Source of the DNA: Stratiolaelaps scimitus
Lineage: Eukaryota > Arthropoda > Arachnida > Mesostigmata > Laelapidae
Assembly: GCA_019614645.1 (NCBI GenBank)
Contig: JABWDB010000007.1
Location: 5,035,501-5,099,500, forward strand
Direction: 5' to 3'
Length of the DNA stretch: 64,000 nucleotides
Below are positions 39,587-51,828 of the stretch, piece by piece. The notes below the pieces were generated by a model. The model searched no databases, was not told the origin of the DNA, and saw nothing but the letters and a program-made list of their open reading frames with translations. The position numbers and the translations under genes are program-made. Each line of letters starts with the position of its first letter. Within the stretch, counting starts at the first letter, position 1.

Positions 39587-42500
39587 ATGTTCTCGAACTC
39601 GACGCAGAAAAAGCATTGGATGTTTTCCAGTGAGCGGGAGCTAGCCAATCTGAGAGAGGCGTCGAACACAAACTACATCCAGAATACAATTGCCAGAGAT
39701 GGTGAGTTCCTCTAGAGAACTGCTGTAGGGATAGGTGAAGTTCCGGACATCCATTATAGATACCTGGACGTGTCTGTCCGCATTGTAACGTATCAATATA
39801 TGCACATACTTGTAATGGCAGCTCTCACCGTGCAGCAACAAAATCTAGCGCTTGCACCACCGAGTTGTTATTGGATAAGTGTGTCGATGTGATTCTAAGA
39901 TACCTTGAGAGTTTACGAGATGAGCGAATTACGTTGATTCCAATTCCCGTAGTTGCCTTCTTTGAGAGTTGCTACTAAAATGATTTTTTCGTTTTTTTTT
40001 CTATATATATTTGTGCAGGTCGGCCAACAACAGAAGATGTTTATGATACGTACCTTTTGCCCTCAGAGGAGCGGATGCTGTATCGACATTATGAATTTCT
40101 GCTTCGGGAGTTTTGCAAGAAATTTCAGCCGCCGGTACCCAAGTAAGATAGGTTTTTCACAGTTGTAGGGAAATGTAGCATTTCAGGGAAATACATAATG
40201 TTGATGTACGAGGTAGACCGATTATTGAAACATGATGTAATCTTTTGGTTCAACATTTTCGAATCCAGCCGATGAAGTGTATTCGGTGAGGAAGCACGTA
40301 TACTACTTGTACATATTTCCTTCTATGGCGCCGGCAGGATATCTACACCGAGCTTGATGGTGTGTTGGTTTTGCTCCAAACAGCAATGTAGTTTGAGCAT
40401 CGGGTTCTTAATTTCTTCGTGGACCAAATGAAGGTTCAATATGCTCTGTTCGTTATGAGAACCCTGTTACATACATTCTATTGGTGTACGGAACATGTCC
40501 TCACGATTTGAAGCATCGAACAACATTCACGATTTGTCGAAATGAGGGCAATGCTTTTGTTTGTTGTTGGACATAAACCAAACACATGGAGTCAGATGTT
40601 CTACGAGTGGGTACTACTGTCAGCTGCAATTCCGTTGAGACATTTCTGTCAGTGACTATTAATAATCTGCTCGTTATAATCCCTCTCATTTAACTGGGCA
40701 CATAATGTGGGTGAGCGTTCGTTCTACAATAGACAAAGGAAACGCAATAATGCCAAGCACAAATTCGCGCTATTCATTTGTGAAAATCAGCCTTGTTTCC
40801 GGAGGTAGGTCTGACGCTGCTGTTGAAAATTTGAAATGAAAGTATTGCACATGTCAGTAAACCGCTCAGCTTCTTTTGTCTTATCATAATCATAGACGCA
40901 TAACGTGTATAGGGTATTGGCATATATGGCATATGGTCAGTTAAATAACAATTGTTTTCTTCCCTTCAGAGCTGTCATGGGAACCTCTCTGGCTTACTTC
41001 AAACGCTTTTACCTGCGCAACTCTGTCATGGATCTTCATCCTAAGCACATGATCGTTACCTGCGTCTATCTCGCCTGCAAGGTCGAAGAGTTTAACGTGT
41101 CCATCACGCAGTTTGTCAACAATGTCAAAGGTGCGAACAAGGTGTCTTCACACACACACATATTGTTAATAATTGTGATAATATTTTTATAAGCGGTTTT
41201 ATTCATGCTGGCTGATTCCGGCAAATACGATCCCTTGCCCCCATTGTGGGGAAGGGAAGGCTTAATCTCGAACGCCACATTGTTCACCCGAAGGCTGGTG
41301 GCGTTCAATTGTAACTGAGGTGGCGAAGTGCCACGTCAAATTGATGAACGTGCTGTGAAGTGCGTCGTCCCCGAACTTCGAAGTGCTTCGAGGCTAACAT
41401 TGAGAGAGAGAAATAAATGGCCACCCGATGTCGCGGAAAATGACAGTTGCCAGAGCGCACTTGTAGTGGCTGTATGACCTACTCATACATTGTGTTTTTA
41501 ATATAGACCGTAATACCACAGAAAGGCAATTGGGTGACCCGGAACGGTACCAAGGAAATTTGTTCACTAACGATCATCTAGCTCGTATCACAACTTTCCT
41601 CACACATATATATATATATATATATAATGTTTACGTTTGTATTCGACTAATCGAATCTACTAGTACAGTTCAATTTGTTGGCCAAACCCCTGAAGCTTAC
41701 CTGGAACTGTTCTCCGGCCGACTGTTGTTTAGGTGACCGCGAGAAGGCGCAAGATGTCATCCTTTCAAATGAGCTATTGCTGATACAACATCTTCGCTAT
41801 CACCTGACTGTACACAACCCTTACCGCCCTATCGAGGGGCTGCTGATCGACACCAAGACCCGAATGCAACACATTATTCAGGTACCACGGACGACTACGC
41901 TCGCGACCATAGACTGCACGTTTGCCCTATCAAGAAACCAATTGTATAAATATACTATTTTATACAGACCGCTATTGCATACCCATTAGCTGCATCATTC
42001 TATATTAGCGGTTAGCTGCATTTCAGATGAGAGGTAGTCGATCGTAAAGTATCCGAATGTTCGCGAGCAAATCACAATCGTGCCTTATTCGACATTTGCT
42101 TGTTCGTTCTGGAATCGATTACAGGATGCGGAGAATCTCCGTCCACTCATGGACGATTTTCTCGACCGCAGCCTGCTGACGGACGCGAGCCTCTTATTCT
42201 CACCCAGCCAGATCGCCTTGGCCGGCGTCGTGTATGCAGTCAACAAGGCACAGTTTGACTGCAACGAATATCTCAATGTAAAGTTATCACCAAGCGTTTC
42301 ACTTGATTAGGTCACTTACGTACGGGACATCCTATGTGGCTTCGGTTCGGTTGATATTGAGGCGCAGATGTGACATGCTTTAGTTGTACGGGTGCCAACT
42401 AACAATTGTGTTGAATATGTGTCCCTTCCCACAGATCCTATTTCAGGATACGTTTCCAGAGAAGCTGGCCCATGCGCGCAGGATTTGCAAGGAGATGCAT

Positions 42501-43155
42501 CAGATGATAAAAGCAATAGACATGCCCGCCAAGGAGCAAGTGAAACGTATGTTGAATTTGGACCCTGTTGTATCTCCGGCTTTGCTGAAATGTTTGTCGT
42601 TTTGACCTTAATCCTGACGCGTTTCATAGATTAGAAGTCAATAGGCTAACGCTCAGTTTCGTATCAATGTCTGTTTTCCAAGAGTTGCAGTTTGTTTTGA
42701 CGTCAATAAGGCCAAAAGAAATGTTTTCGTTGCTACGCGGCACCGCAGTTTCGGTGCCACGTGGCAACGGAAGGATTTCTTCTACTGGATATTCTATTCT
42801 AAAATATATGCTTGCATAATATGTCTATGGATGAGACGTATTATAGAACTTATTCCGCTCGAGTATCTTGTGATTCTTCACACGTCTGAAGTTTTTGAAG
42901 GTTTATTTACCATAAATGAATTAGGCTGGTTGATTTATTGAAGCTTTTCTTTCGATTATACTATTACACAAGCTGTGTGAATATAATAATCGCAATTTCT
43001 AAATTCGTGCAATCTTTATTTTAGAAATCGAGAAAAAGCTGGAGAAGTGTCGAAACCAGGAAAATAATCCTGACTCGAACGTCTACAAACGAAAGATGGA
43101 GGCCGAAGAGGAGCGCCCTGGAAAACAAGGCCGTTTCGAGGATATGGACGAGTAA
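39587..43155 (+). CDS. CCNH: Cyclin H, regulatory subunit of the CDK-activating kinase and TFIIH
   Basis: Seven exons join in frame at GT-AG sites: 39587-39701, 40019-40142, 40970-41130, 41733-41881, 42125-42277, 42435-42546 and 43025-43155, giving 314 residues (human 323). Recognisable parts in order: the N-terminal helix ([19 protein letters not shown]), the linker to box 1 ([23 protein letters not shown]), cyclin box 1 ([39 protein letters not shown]), then [20 protein letters not shown] and the second cyclin fold ([15 protein letters not shown]). A charged C-terminus ends in GRFEDMDE. The protein pairs with CDK7 and MAT1 to phosphorylate cell-cycle CDKs and the RNA polymerase II tail. No defect is visible. 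Introns 1 to 6 are short to moderate; intron 3 holds a (TA)n tract. Confidence 0.96.
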
Positions 43156-43188
43156 CAAGATCTGCGGAGAATAGAGACACGCTTGATC

Positions 43189-43234
43189 CGCGCGCGCGCG
43201 GCCGCCGCCACGCGCGCGCCGCTTGCCGCGCGCA
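43189..43234. repeat. Alternating CG tract in the cyclin H 3' UTR
   Basis: CCGCGCGCGCGCGGCCGCCGCC and GCGCGCGCC with almost no A or T, followed directly by a TA run (43235-43260). The CG blocks are partly self-complementary. Alternating CG followed by TA is prone to Z-DNA and cruciform structure. Confidence 0.8.
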
Positions 43235-43290
43235 AGATATATATGTATATATATATCTATATTGTATTTATTATGAAGTACTGTTACATA

Positions 43291-43296
43291 AATAAA
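43291..43296 (+). promoter_or_regulatory. Poly(A) signal of cyclin H
   Basis: AATAAA 136 bases after the cyclin H stop. A further one-base variant (ATTAAA) lies downstream near 43505. Confidence 0.5.
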
Positions 43297-44244
43297 TTGA
43301 ATGTATTTATGGTAATACAGATAAGTGCGTATTTACTTACCAAACGATACATGTGTTTTTTAATTATTTTGTGGGCATAACATAGAGAGTGAAATCTGAG
43401 GCGAGTTCCTACGAATTGCTGTTACGCTTCAAGCGTGTCGTATAGAAGTGTGACTAGGGCTGCGAAAAATGTAAATGTGTAGAACAATTGTATTGAGAAA
43501 TTGTATTAAATATATGTATAAGAGTTCCAGCTAGATAAACAGAGTTTCTTTAATCCTCGATTTGACAGACGTAGCATATTACATGTTCTTTGCATCCACC
43601 TCTCCTAACTGCTCATAGTACTTCTAAAAGAATCTCGAGAATATGGAGGGAAGCTTAAGAGAGGCTGCTATGCTGAGACTTTCAGACCAATTGAAAACCT
43701 GGAGTTTGAGTCGGTAACGCCGGTAGTCTAGCTTGCCGTTAATTTATGGCGAGTCGGACGGTGTTCGGCCCATAGCTGAAGGTTGTGCTTGTTCGTGCGT
43801 AATGCATTTATTCCCTCTTTAATAAAAAAAACAAAACAGAATAGTCCCGTATTACAGCGCAACTAGCACTAATCTCAGTGTTGGACAACGTAATCGCGGG
43901 AGCATCGAACATATTGAGTTAGATTAAAAATACAAAATAGCTGTATGAGTCTAAGTAGTTGCCATGCGACATCCAGGAAATTTTAGCTCTTATATACAAT
44001 TTTGTCCTGAATAACTAGATACAGAAATTAAATGAATGTGTAATAGCTCGATTCAGCATCCAACAAAAGGTTTGTGTAAGTGCGGGCGTAATCGGAATCA
44101 TCTACCTCGTACCTAAAGGCTCGGATACGCGGTCTGTCACATAACATGGCGGACAGCTGAGACTGAGCTCAATTAATATATTTTGCGGTGGCGCCATGGT
44201 GGAGGTCAACTTGGAGTATTATATTATGAATAAAAAGTCTTAAG

Positions 44245-44283
<39 letters not shown>

Positions 44284-45717
44284 TAAACTGCCCTTCATTA
44301 TTATTTTGATATCCATGAAAACTTACGATTGTGTAGACACAATTATAGACACACATAAATACAATTATCGTTTACGTTTGTATAAATATAGAGATTACAT
44401 TTTGCTATCCTATTTAAGTAATTAATGTGTGTTTCTAAATAGACTAAATAGAAAGGCTAGAATCCTCGATTTTATACAACGGCTCAATCCAAAGGATTGA
44501 TATTGATGATAATTCTAATTCCTAATTATTGATGATAGGAACGCATATATATATAACAACAAATACTCGATTTTATTCGGGTAGTTGTTGCAAAATTAAA
44601 TGACAAGCGCATGCCCAAATGTTTCCTAATCAAGTTCGAGCCCATTCATTATCAGTTAGCCGTGTAAGTTTGATCTAGTAGCCCCCATGTTAATTCACTC
44701 GGTATATCACATCCGGGTGCATCGCTTATTACACTGTGCCCTCTCCTCGAAACGCGCGTGTCCTGAATAGTGCGGTTCTGGGTTTTTCCTCCCGGATAAC
44801 CGAGACTCCGACCATGGTAAGATATTCTTGAAAAACTTAGCATCAAAAAGGGCCGTTTTTAAGAAACAAAGGTGTGAACATAATCTACTGTGTACAGTTT
44901 CGTACATCGATGCGCAGTATATTGTGAATTGTCTGAAACAAACTGCTATCCACCGGTAGAGGTGACCTGCGTGACGTTCGAATCATGCACAACGCGTAAA
45001 ACAACAAGGCCGACAGATCAACTAGGTATAAATGATTCCACGATGCGTAGCGAAATTGTGTGGTCGGTAAATCCTTTATGCTAACTTCGAAGATGAAAAA
45101 ATGAGACAATTGGGCCACAATGTTTGGATTCGTTTGAGTAGAGCCAACGCCTGTCAATATACTCCGCCCGTTATCGAAGGACAAAAAGTAGACTACTGAC
45201 CGTCTACACGAAGGTGTCATGCAAGTGTCATGTAGCTCATATTTGTGCACCTTGGAAGTTTAAAGCTATATGCGCTGTTAACTAATTCACTTTTTGCTGT
45301 TTTTATGCACCAAGTGGTCATTTCTTATTTGGTAGAAGTTGGTATTTCAAGAATAGTCGAAAAAGACTAGAATAGTCGAGCAAATATATGTGAGTAGTTG
45401 CCCATCGTAGTCTATCGAAATACAAGGTTGAGATCGAATGACAGATACGGCATGGGCTTCCATTGGAAACTAATGAAACCAGCCTTCATGGATGTGCACA
45501 CCCAGAAAGTACAACAATGAGCTGTCTCATAAATTGTGTTTGACATTAATTTAGATGATGATAATGACTTCTACTTTGTGCGCGTTTTCTATTGGCTCAA
45601 CGAACACTATCATTGCTGAGTATCCAAGGGTGAATATTTGACACATCGACTTAGAGCATCACCGTGTAAATCATGTGACGAACGTATTGAGTACCTCACT
45701 GTGACGAATCATTTCAG
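43297..45717. other. Intergenic stretch upstream of the MIC26/27 gene
   Basis: No supported coding exon. It contains (TA)n at 44249-44279. A 5' noncoding exon of the MICOS gene is expected somewhere here, because its ATG stands directly at a splice acceptor. Confidence 0.4.
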
Positions 45718-45867
45718 ATGGCGTCGGCTCAGTGTGCGGAAGCTCCAAAGGCCGAGGCTCCAAAGACGGAGAAGAAATGCAAGCCTTGCTGCGTTGGAAA
45801 GAAGATGTTCAAGCCTCAAGAGGTGTGTTATGTTTCGGCTATTGCAACAGATAGATTAAAAAATAGT

Positions 45868-45957
<90 letters not shown>

Positions 45958-48900
45958 ATACATAATATATGTCTGAGGGGGTGTCAAAAAGACTTTCTCC
46001 GAGCAGGCTTATGTACAGCCATGCTCTTATTTTATCTGATTGTCTTTCTTAAAATATACACAATGATTAGAGAATCAGTTGGGGACAGGTTGTCAGGCCG
46101 AGGCCATCATAGCCCTGAGGGAGGCGATGGCATTGTCCCTCTACCTCACAGCGAGGGAAAGGCGTTGCAGAAGGAAGGATCCTGCACGCTTGTCCTCGGT
46201 GGCGCGGATCAGCCTGTGGTAGACCCCTTCGAGGGAGTTTACGATGAGGGGGCCGTGTCCGTCTAGGTTTTCGGAGGCAAAGGGTAAAAATAGGGGTTGT
46301 TCTTATCACTCGCAGTATCGTTGTAGTCTCCCTGTTGATTGCATGCGTATCAACAATGAAGCCATATGCGCTTCTGACTCCCCTGAATGTCTTGGTGTTA
46401 CCTTTTCGAACTATCTGAAGTGAAATGAGTATCTTAAGACATCGACGAAAAAAGAATAGCCTATTGCTAGGTTGAGACAATACGACCTTCATTTTTAGAA
46501 TTATCTCAACCCCCTGATATCATATGAGATAAAAAAAAGTTACGTTTAGTGTTGTACCAGTATCATTATGGCGTTATAATTTCTAATACATTTACAATGA
46601 GCTGACAGGGAACCCAAACCAAACTTCGTTTCGCATATGGAAATTCCAGCTTCGCAATGAGCACACACTGCAATCCCTCGTGTTGACCTTACGGCTTATT
46701 AATTAACCTAATTTCTTCTTCAGGCCAAAATTACTCAATGCAGTTGCTCACGTTATGTTGTTGTTTCTCTGTGTCTCCATCCACCGCCCCCCGTGGGAAC
46801 TAGCTCCCTCTGTACGGTTGTCCGGAGTGCCCCTCAAAATTTGAGGTGGTCGAAGCCACTCCGTGTCAACTCGAGGCCGCTGTCAAGGAGGTTCGAGTCG
46901 TTGTCACGCCTGCACTTCTCGCCGTTAAGGTAATGGCTAATACATGACACAAAATAGACTAGTCTACGGAAAGGTATATATATATATATACATACTACTT
47001 TTATATTTTGTCCTTTCCATTCGCCGTCGCTTATTTTGAGTCGTGTGTAGATGCTTGACAGATATTTGAATCGCTAGGTCTTGGTTGCTTATTTCCGTGA
47101 AGATATCACTAATTTTTCAATGAAAGTAAGTTTATTAACTTGATTTTGTGTAGCTGTCATTATGTTGTGTAGTTGTCATCCTTCGGGTGAGCTGTCCACT
47201 ATCGAATGTATTTCGCGTACGCCGTGTTGGGTAGTCAATGCTGGGTGAACAATTTCTGTGAGTTGTATTCATATACGAAGACAAGCGACGCCAGGAACCA
47301 CACGTTGTGTGTCCGACATCGACTTCCAATTACTTAAAAATCGGTCGCGTTCATAGCGCATGAGCAGTGCAAACCATCGATTTTGATTGGGAAAAACAGG
47401 CTAGACGAGCGAGTCATCTGTGATTTCAATGTGGCAATTTTTCGATTGAGTCCAGGATATTGATCTCCTGCATAAGCGTTTTTGACCACCCGCCCTTCGT
47501 CTCCCTATAACATTGGAAATCTGCTAACCTCAGAGCCCTAGAGCAGCAGTGAACGTTTCCAAATGTTAATGCTTGACTAATTAAGTACTAATTTCGGTCT
47601 GTTTATTGTCGCTTATCGTATCTCGGCGTGGTTACAGCACGTGAGCGATCGCGGAGTGCAGATCGTCGATACGGCCGTAGCTCATACGAAATCCTCCTGG
47701 GAATACGTCTCCAGCGAAGGCAACACCACCGTTCGAGGTACCCGTCAAGGCTAAATTCACAGCACAGTTATTCATATCTGTCCAGCTTACCTCATTCTGC
47801 CGAAAGCCACATTGGCTCCGATCTCTTATATGATTTTGTAAAGCGCCCTGTATTTTTTGCGTTTTTTCATTCTCGCAAATGGTTAGCCTCAAGGAAAAAG
47901 TATCTATCGATCTAAGCATCTATTGGCCTTTACGGGGGAGTATGTATTGATGCTGTTGGATAAAACATTTACCTGTATCAATGGATGTACGCGTTGACAT
48001 CTAGTGGAGTAGACAACATATTGGCCAATGACCAAGAGAGATTTTGCAAGGTTATCTTTATATTGGCATAAGCCTCCGAGAAATTTGACCAAATATTAGA
48101 TACTGATGGTTGCATCGGATTGATTGTCGATTTTTTGTTTACCGTTACATTCTTACATATATATATATATTATTTTGTTTTTAAAGAAATAAATGAATCT
48201 ATTTAATATTAACTCTCTTGTACCTGCTGCATTATATTGCTATTGTAAAGGAATTGCGATTGTAAGCGGCGGCCTGGTCGGTATGATCATCGCCCGTCGC
48301 GGTTTCTTCCGGAAGCTGATTTTCGGCACCGCTGGTGCTGGTATCGTCGGCGCCAATATATACCCCGAGGAGTTCAAGAAATACAAAAAAGAATCGAGAG
48401 ACGTCATATGCGGAACCGTCAAGAGCACCACTGGTGGGTACACAGCACTGTTTACACAGGTGATGTACGATTGGTGTACACATTGACTTCATTAGCAGTC
48501 TAAATACTTCGATCCCCACCGTTGCACATTTGCATTTTCAAACGGGTCCGTCTTATGAAGCAATGCCGAAAGCTGTACCGTGGATGTTAAATGTTGGCTG
48601 TGGGTCAGCCCGGAACAGTTATTTTTTTAGCAGTTTAAACAGATCAGGCAGCACGCCAGATTGGGAATAGAGTCACTCATACGCGCTCTGCATCGAAACG
48701 CGACCGTGCCGGTGGGGACTCCGATTCGGCGAGATCTCCGTAAAACACGTTGCTAAGAATAACCATGTGTTTCTACGGTAGCAATATAATACGTTTATAG
48801 ATGAGAAAATCCCGGTAGTAGGATATGCCCCAGGTCCAAATCCTCCCCAGGGAGGTGTCTGTGGACTTTCTTCCTGTCTTTTCTGGTAGTGATGCCACAT

Positions 48901-49436
48901 GGACAAGTAGCAAGAAAGTTCTTATGGGAGAAGAACTGGGGGTCCATCAGCAACAAACGGAAGTCCAAAGGGTTGATTTGAAAGCTCTTCGTGTCGAAAA
49001 CCCGCGCAGCGTTTTCAAATCTGATCACTTCCATCTGATTTGTCAACGACTGTGTGTTCTAGGATACGATCTGGATGCGACTCTTAACAAGATTGAGCTT
49101 CCCAAGCTGTCGAACTACATGCCGTCGGATCTATCATTTTCGTCGCTGTTTGGCGGTTCGGCACAGAAGGTTTGTGTATCATCCACAAAAAAAAACAATT
49201 TCAATTGTTCGAGTGAATATATGTCTACCTTAGTCTAAATGAATAAACACGCCGCGTTAATTTAACTGCCACCATAAACATTTTTTTGCCCGTTCGAGTA
49301 TATAGTTACTTTGACGTTGTTACGTTTTGCTAATGTGGTCTTTGCGTATGCTTACGCTAATTTTTAGTATTTAATTTACAAAACTAACGAATATCTGCTA
49401 TTTTTTTTTCAGAAGGAAGAGCCGAAGAAGGCCTAA
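45718..49436 (+). CDS. MICOS complex subunit of the MIC26/MIC27 (apolipoprotein O) family
   Basis: Six exons in frame: 45718-45822, 46804-46929, 47638-47737, 48251-48433, 49063-49169 and 49413-49436, giving 214 residues. The start ATG directly follows TTTCAG, so an upstream noncoding exon is likely. Parts in order: a Lys/Cys-rich N-terminus (EKKCKPCCVGKK), the family motif ELPLYGCPE, a helical region (VRVVVTPALLAVKHV...), a first membrane segment with glycine zipper (GIAIVSGGLVGMIIARRG), a second (LIFGTAGAGIVGANIYP), and a Lys-rich C-terminus. This order matches human MIC27 (KPEQLPIYTAP, then GVITVSGLAGLVSARKG). MIC26/MIC27 sit in the inner mitochondrial membrane and bind cardiolipin at cristae junctions. 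Intron 1 carries a long (TA)n array and a family 3 repeat. Confidence 0.9.
45870..45953. repeat. (TA)n array in MIC26/27 intron 1
   Basis: About 84 bases of uninterrupted TA repeat, 48 bases after the splice donor of exon 1. Confidence 0.95.
46075..46262 (+). repeat. Interspersed repeat, family 3, longest copy
   Basis: GGGGACAGGTTGTCAGGCCGAGGCC through AAGGAAGGATCCTGCACGCTTG to GGCGCGGATCAGCCTGTGGTAGACCCC. Parts recur at 4427-4545 (5' half) and inverted at 11608-11705 (3' half). No tRNA-like head or coding capacity is visible. Inserted in MIC26/27 intron 1. Confidence 0.65.
48509..48620 (+). repeat. SINE family 2, copy
   Basis: CGATCCCCACCGTTGCACATTTGCATTTTCAAA, then TACCGTGGATGTTAAATGTTGGCTGTGGGTCAGCCCGG. 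The A-box-like head is missing. It lies in MIC26/27 intron 4. Confidence 0.7.
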
Positions 49437-49499
49437 ATATTATATTGTAGTTTACCGTGAGGTGTTTTTAAAGTAAATTGTCCAAACAAACGTCATGCG

Positions 49500-49505
49500 A
49501 ATAAA
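49500..49505 (+). promoter_or_regulatory. Poly(A) signal of the MIC26/27 gene
   Basis: AATAAA 64 bases after the stop codon. Confidence 0.5.
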
Positions 49506-51723
49506 GCCGAATGTCAGAAACTATTTAGCGATGTTTTCTTTCCATGTGTCTTCATCGAACGTTGTAGTTGAGGAGTTGCTGGTTTTGCCCGCACCGTCGG
49601 TTTGGTTCAGTGACGATGCTTTAACACGTACAAACGTTGAAGACGTTCTACGAAGAGCTCATTATCGATGGCAACCACGCGAATGCCAAGGATTAGATCA
49701 AGGGTGGGCTAGTGTTAATAAAAAGCAACCCACTATAACTCATGTTGAATGCTTCAAGATAACGAAAGTCCATGCCAGCCTATTATAGGTGAAGTTCGTA
49801 ATTGCTGATGAGGCTATGATCAGTTCCATTTTGTGCGGACTTTGATGACGAATGTACCTTCTATTCGACATTCGCCTTTTATTCGAATCGGTTGTACAAT
49901 GACTCGTGGCCTCAGCAATATGGCTCGACTTAACGAACTCCGCAAGTTGTTGCTTAATGCGAAAAAATCCACGTGAATGTCTCCCTGAATCTTATCTATG
50001 GAAGTATGTCATTATCATTGCGTACGACAGAAATATTGTACAGATGAAACGAAGCGTGGTTCATCGATACACTCGTACGTCTACACGCGGCCAGCTCAAG
50101 TCCTCGTGTAGTTCTTGAGAGAAAAACGTTCGATCGCACTTTCCATTTGTCTGCACCTTCACGGCCTCAACGTGACCTGCTTCCCCTGCTGCGAGCTCAT
50201 GCGCCGACGGCGAAGCCCGACTATGGCTCACTCGTGTATTCGATGATAACATGGTGCATGCTATATACGGCGCTGCTACCGGGTAACTGACTATGCACAA
50301 ACCTCTTTGGAAAATATAGCAAACGCTGAATGTTCGTCATCGTTCCGGTGAATGCAACTTAATTAATTACTAAATGGCCAATTACGCCGTTTGTACGCTA
50401 TGTCACCATACCATCTCCCTAATTATAACCCTTCCTTTTTCTATAGAGCGCGGGTACTCCTTCTTGCAGCTACAGATGTTGCAAATTGTACAACATGATA
50501 ATACATTGGTTTATTCTCCCCCGCACAACCGGATATTTTCATCGGTGCAGGTTTCAGTCATCTTCGAGATACGCCTCATACGAAAAATAATATAAGTTAT
50601 TTTATAATACGTCCAATTTATTTCATTGCATTTATTTTCACACAGGTATTATATACGTGTGAATAAGATATTTACAAACCATATCATACATTGTGAACAA
50701 CGTCCATATTATCTGCCATTATGCAGTACATCAGACCTTATCATTATAATAATAATACTTTAGCACACTGAAATGAACAGCCGAACCTTGGCTCTCTGTT
50801 TCTAATATTCTGATTTCATTACATCATTTTCTTGACACAATACCACGGTGTGGACCAAATAAATAGCATGTGGCACCATTAAATATAGGTATGCTATTGT
50901 GGAATTAGAGGCAGTATGTTTCCACGCTATCCTCCTGTCCACAGGGAGAGTTAAGTGGGAAAAGAGATGGTGGTTGCTTTTTTTTTCATTACGACGCTGA
51001 GATGTGACTGAAGTGGCTGGCAACGTTTCTCGAAAAAACGGCACGTTTTATGGATATCGAGAGCAAGACATTTGATAAATAATACGTGCAACTGCCTAAT
51101 TTCCGTGCACCACTGACCGTGTTCGATACGGCACTACAATTGCTTCCCCGGCAATTTCCGCCTATGAATAGGCAATTCACGTGCGCAATCGTTCGATTTG
51201 TGCCCCTACAATCTCGGTTTGTGCAAGAAACTCCTATTAAAGGCACATTGGATACATGCACCGCCGAATTGATGTTAAACAATACAATTTTTCTCAACAT
51301 CGTTTGTACTTGCATAAATCGATAACCAGTCACCTATGGCTGTCTAAAACGTCAAATCGTTCGACGGCTGAAGCAGATCAACGTTCAGGCTGGGCACAGC
51401 ATGGCTAAGTTTAGCTTAAATGATATCCTGTCTATGGTAGATTGGTTCATCTTCAACGAGAGCAGCAATGTCGCCGTAAGCATAGTTCCGTGTCGACAGA
51501 TATACCGATAATTTATTTCTAAAAGTGCCTGATGTAATGGGACCGCTGGAGTTGTTTTGACGGATGCACTAGTCAAACGGCAGTAATCGGTCACGCGGAA
51601 GCTCCCGGAGTGACGACACAACATCCACTCGGATAATTTTGGTCCGAATGGGTACTCTGGTCAGCCGCATCCCCACTGAAAATAACCGCCTTATATATTT
51701 AGCGCTTCTATCTGCGGGGCAGA
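49506..51723. other. Intergenic stretch
   Basis: No gene supported. The frames at 49495-49788, 50989-51333 and 51086-51325 show no domain or splice context. Confidence 0.4.
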
Positions 51724-51828
51724 GTAAAGTTTTATTCGTTTATTAAAGAAAAAACTGCAATTTCACAATGCAGTTTAAGTTCTCTTATATGTCACCCAGA
51801 GGGATTCGAACCTGCGACCTTTGGCATT
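51724..51828 (-). repeat. SINE family 1, copy e (inverted, partial)
   Basis: The reverse complement gives GGTCGCAGGTTCGAATCCCTCT, GTGACATATAAGAGAACTTAAACTGCATTGT and TTAATAAACGAATAAAACTTTAC. The tRNA-like head is missing. Confidence 0.85.

Noticed and set aside
46067..46492. 141-codon minus-strand frame in MIC26/27 intron 1
   Set aside because: It runs across interspersed repeat family 3 and has no domain.
48673..49046. Overlapping frames on both strands within the MIC26/27 gene
   Set aside because: The fourth and fifth MIC26/27 exons splice across this region in phase. The frames are intronic and have no family match.
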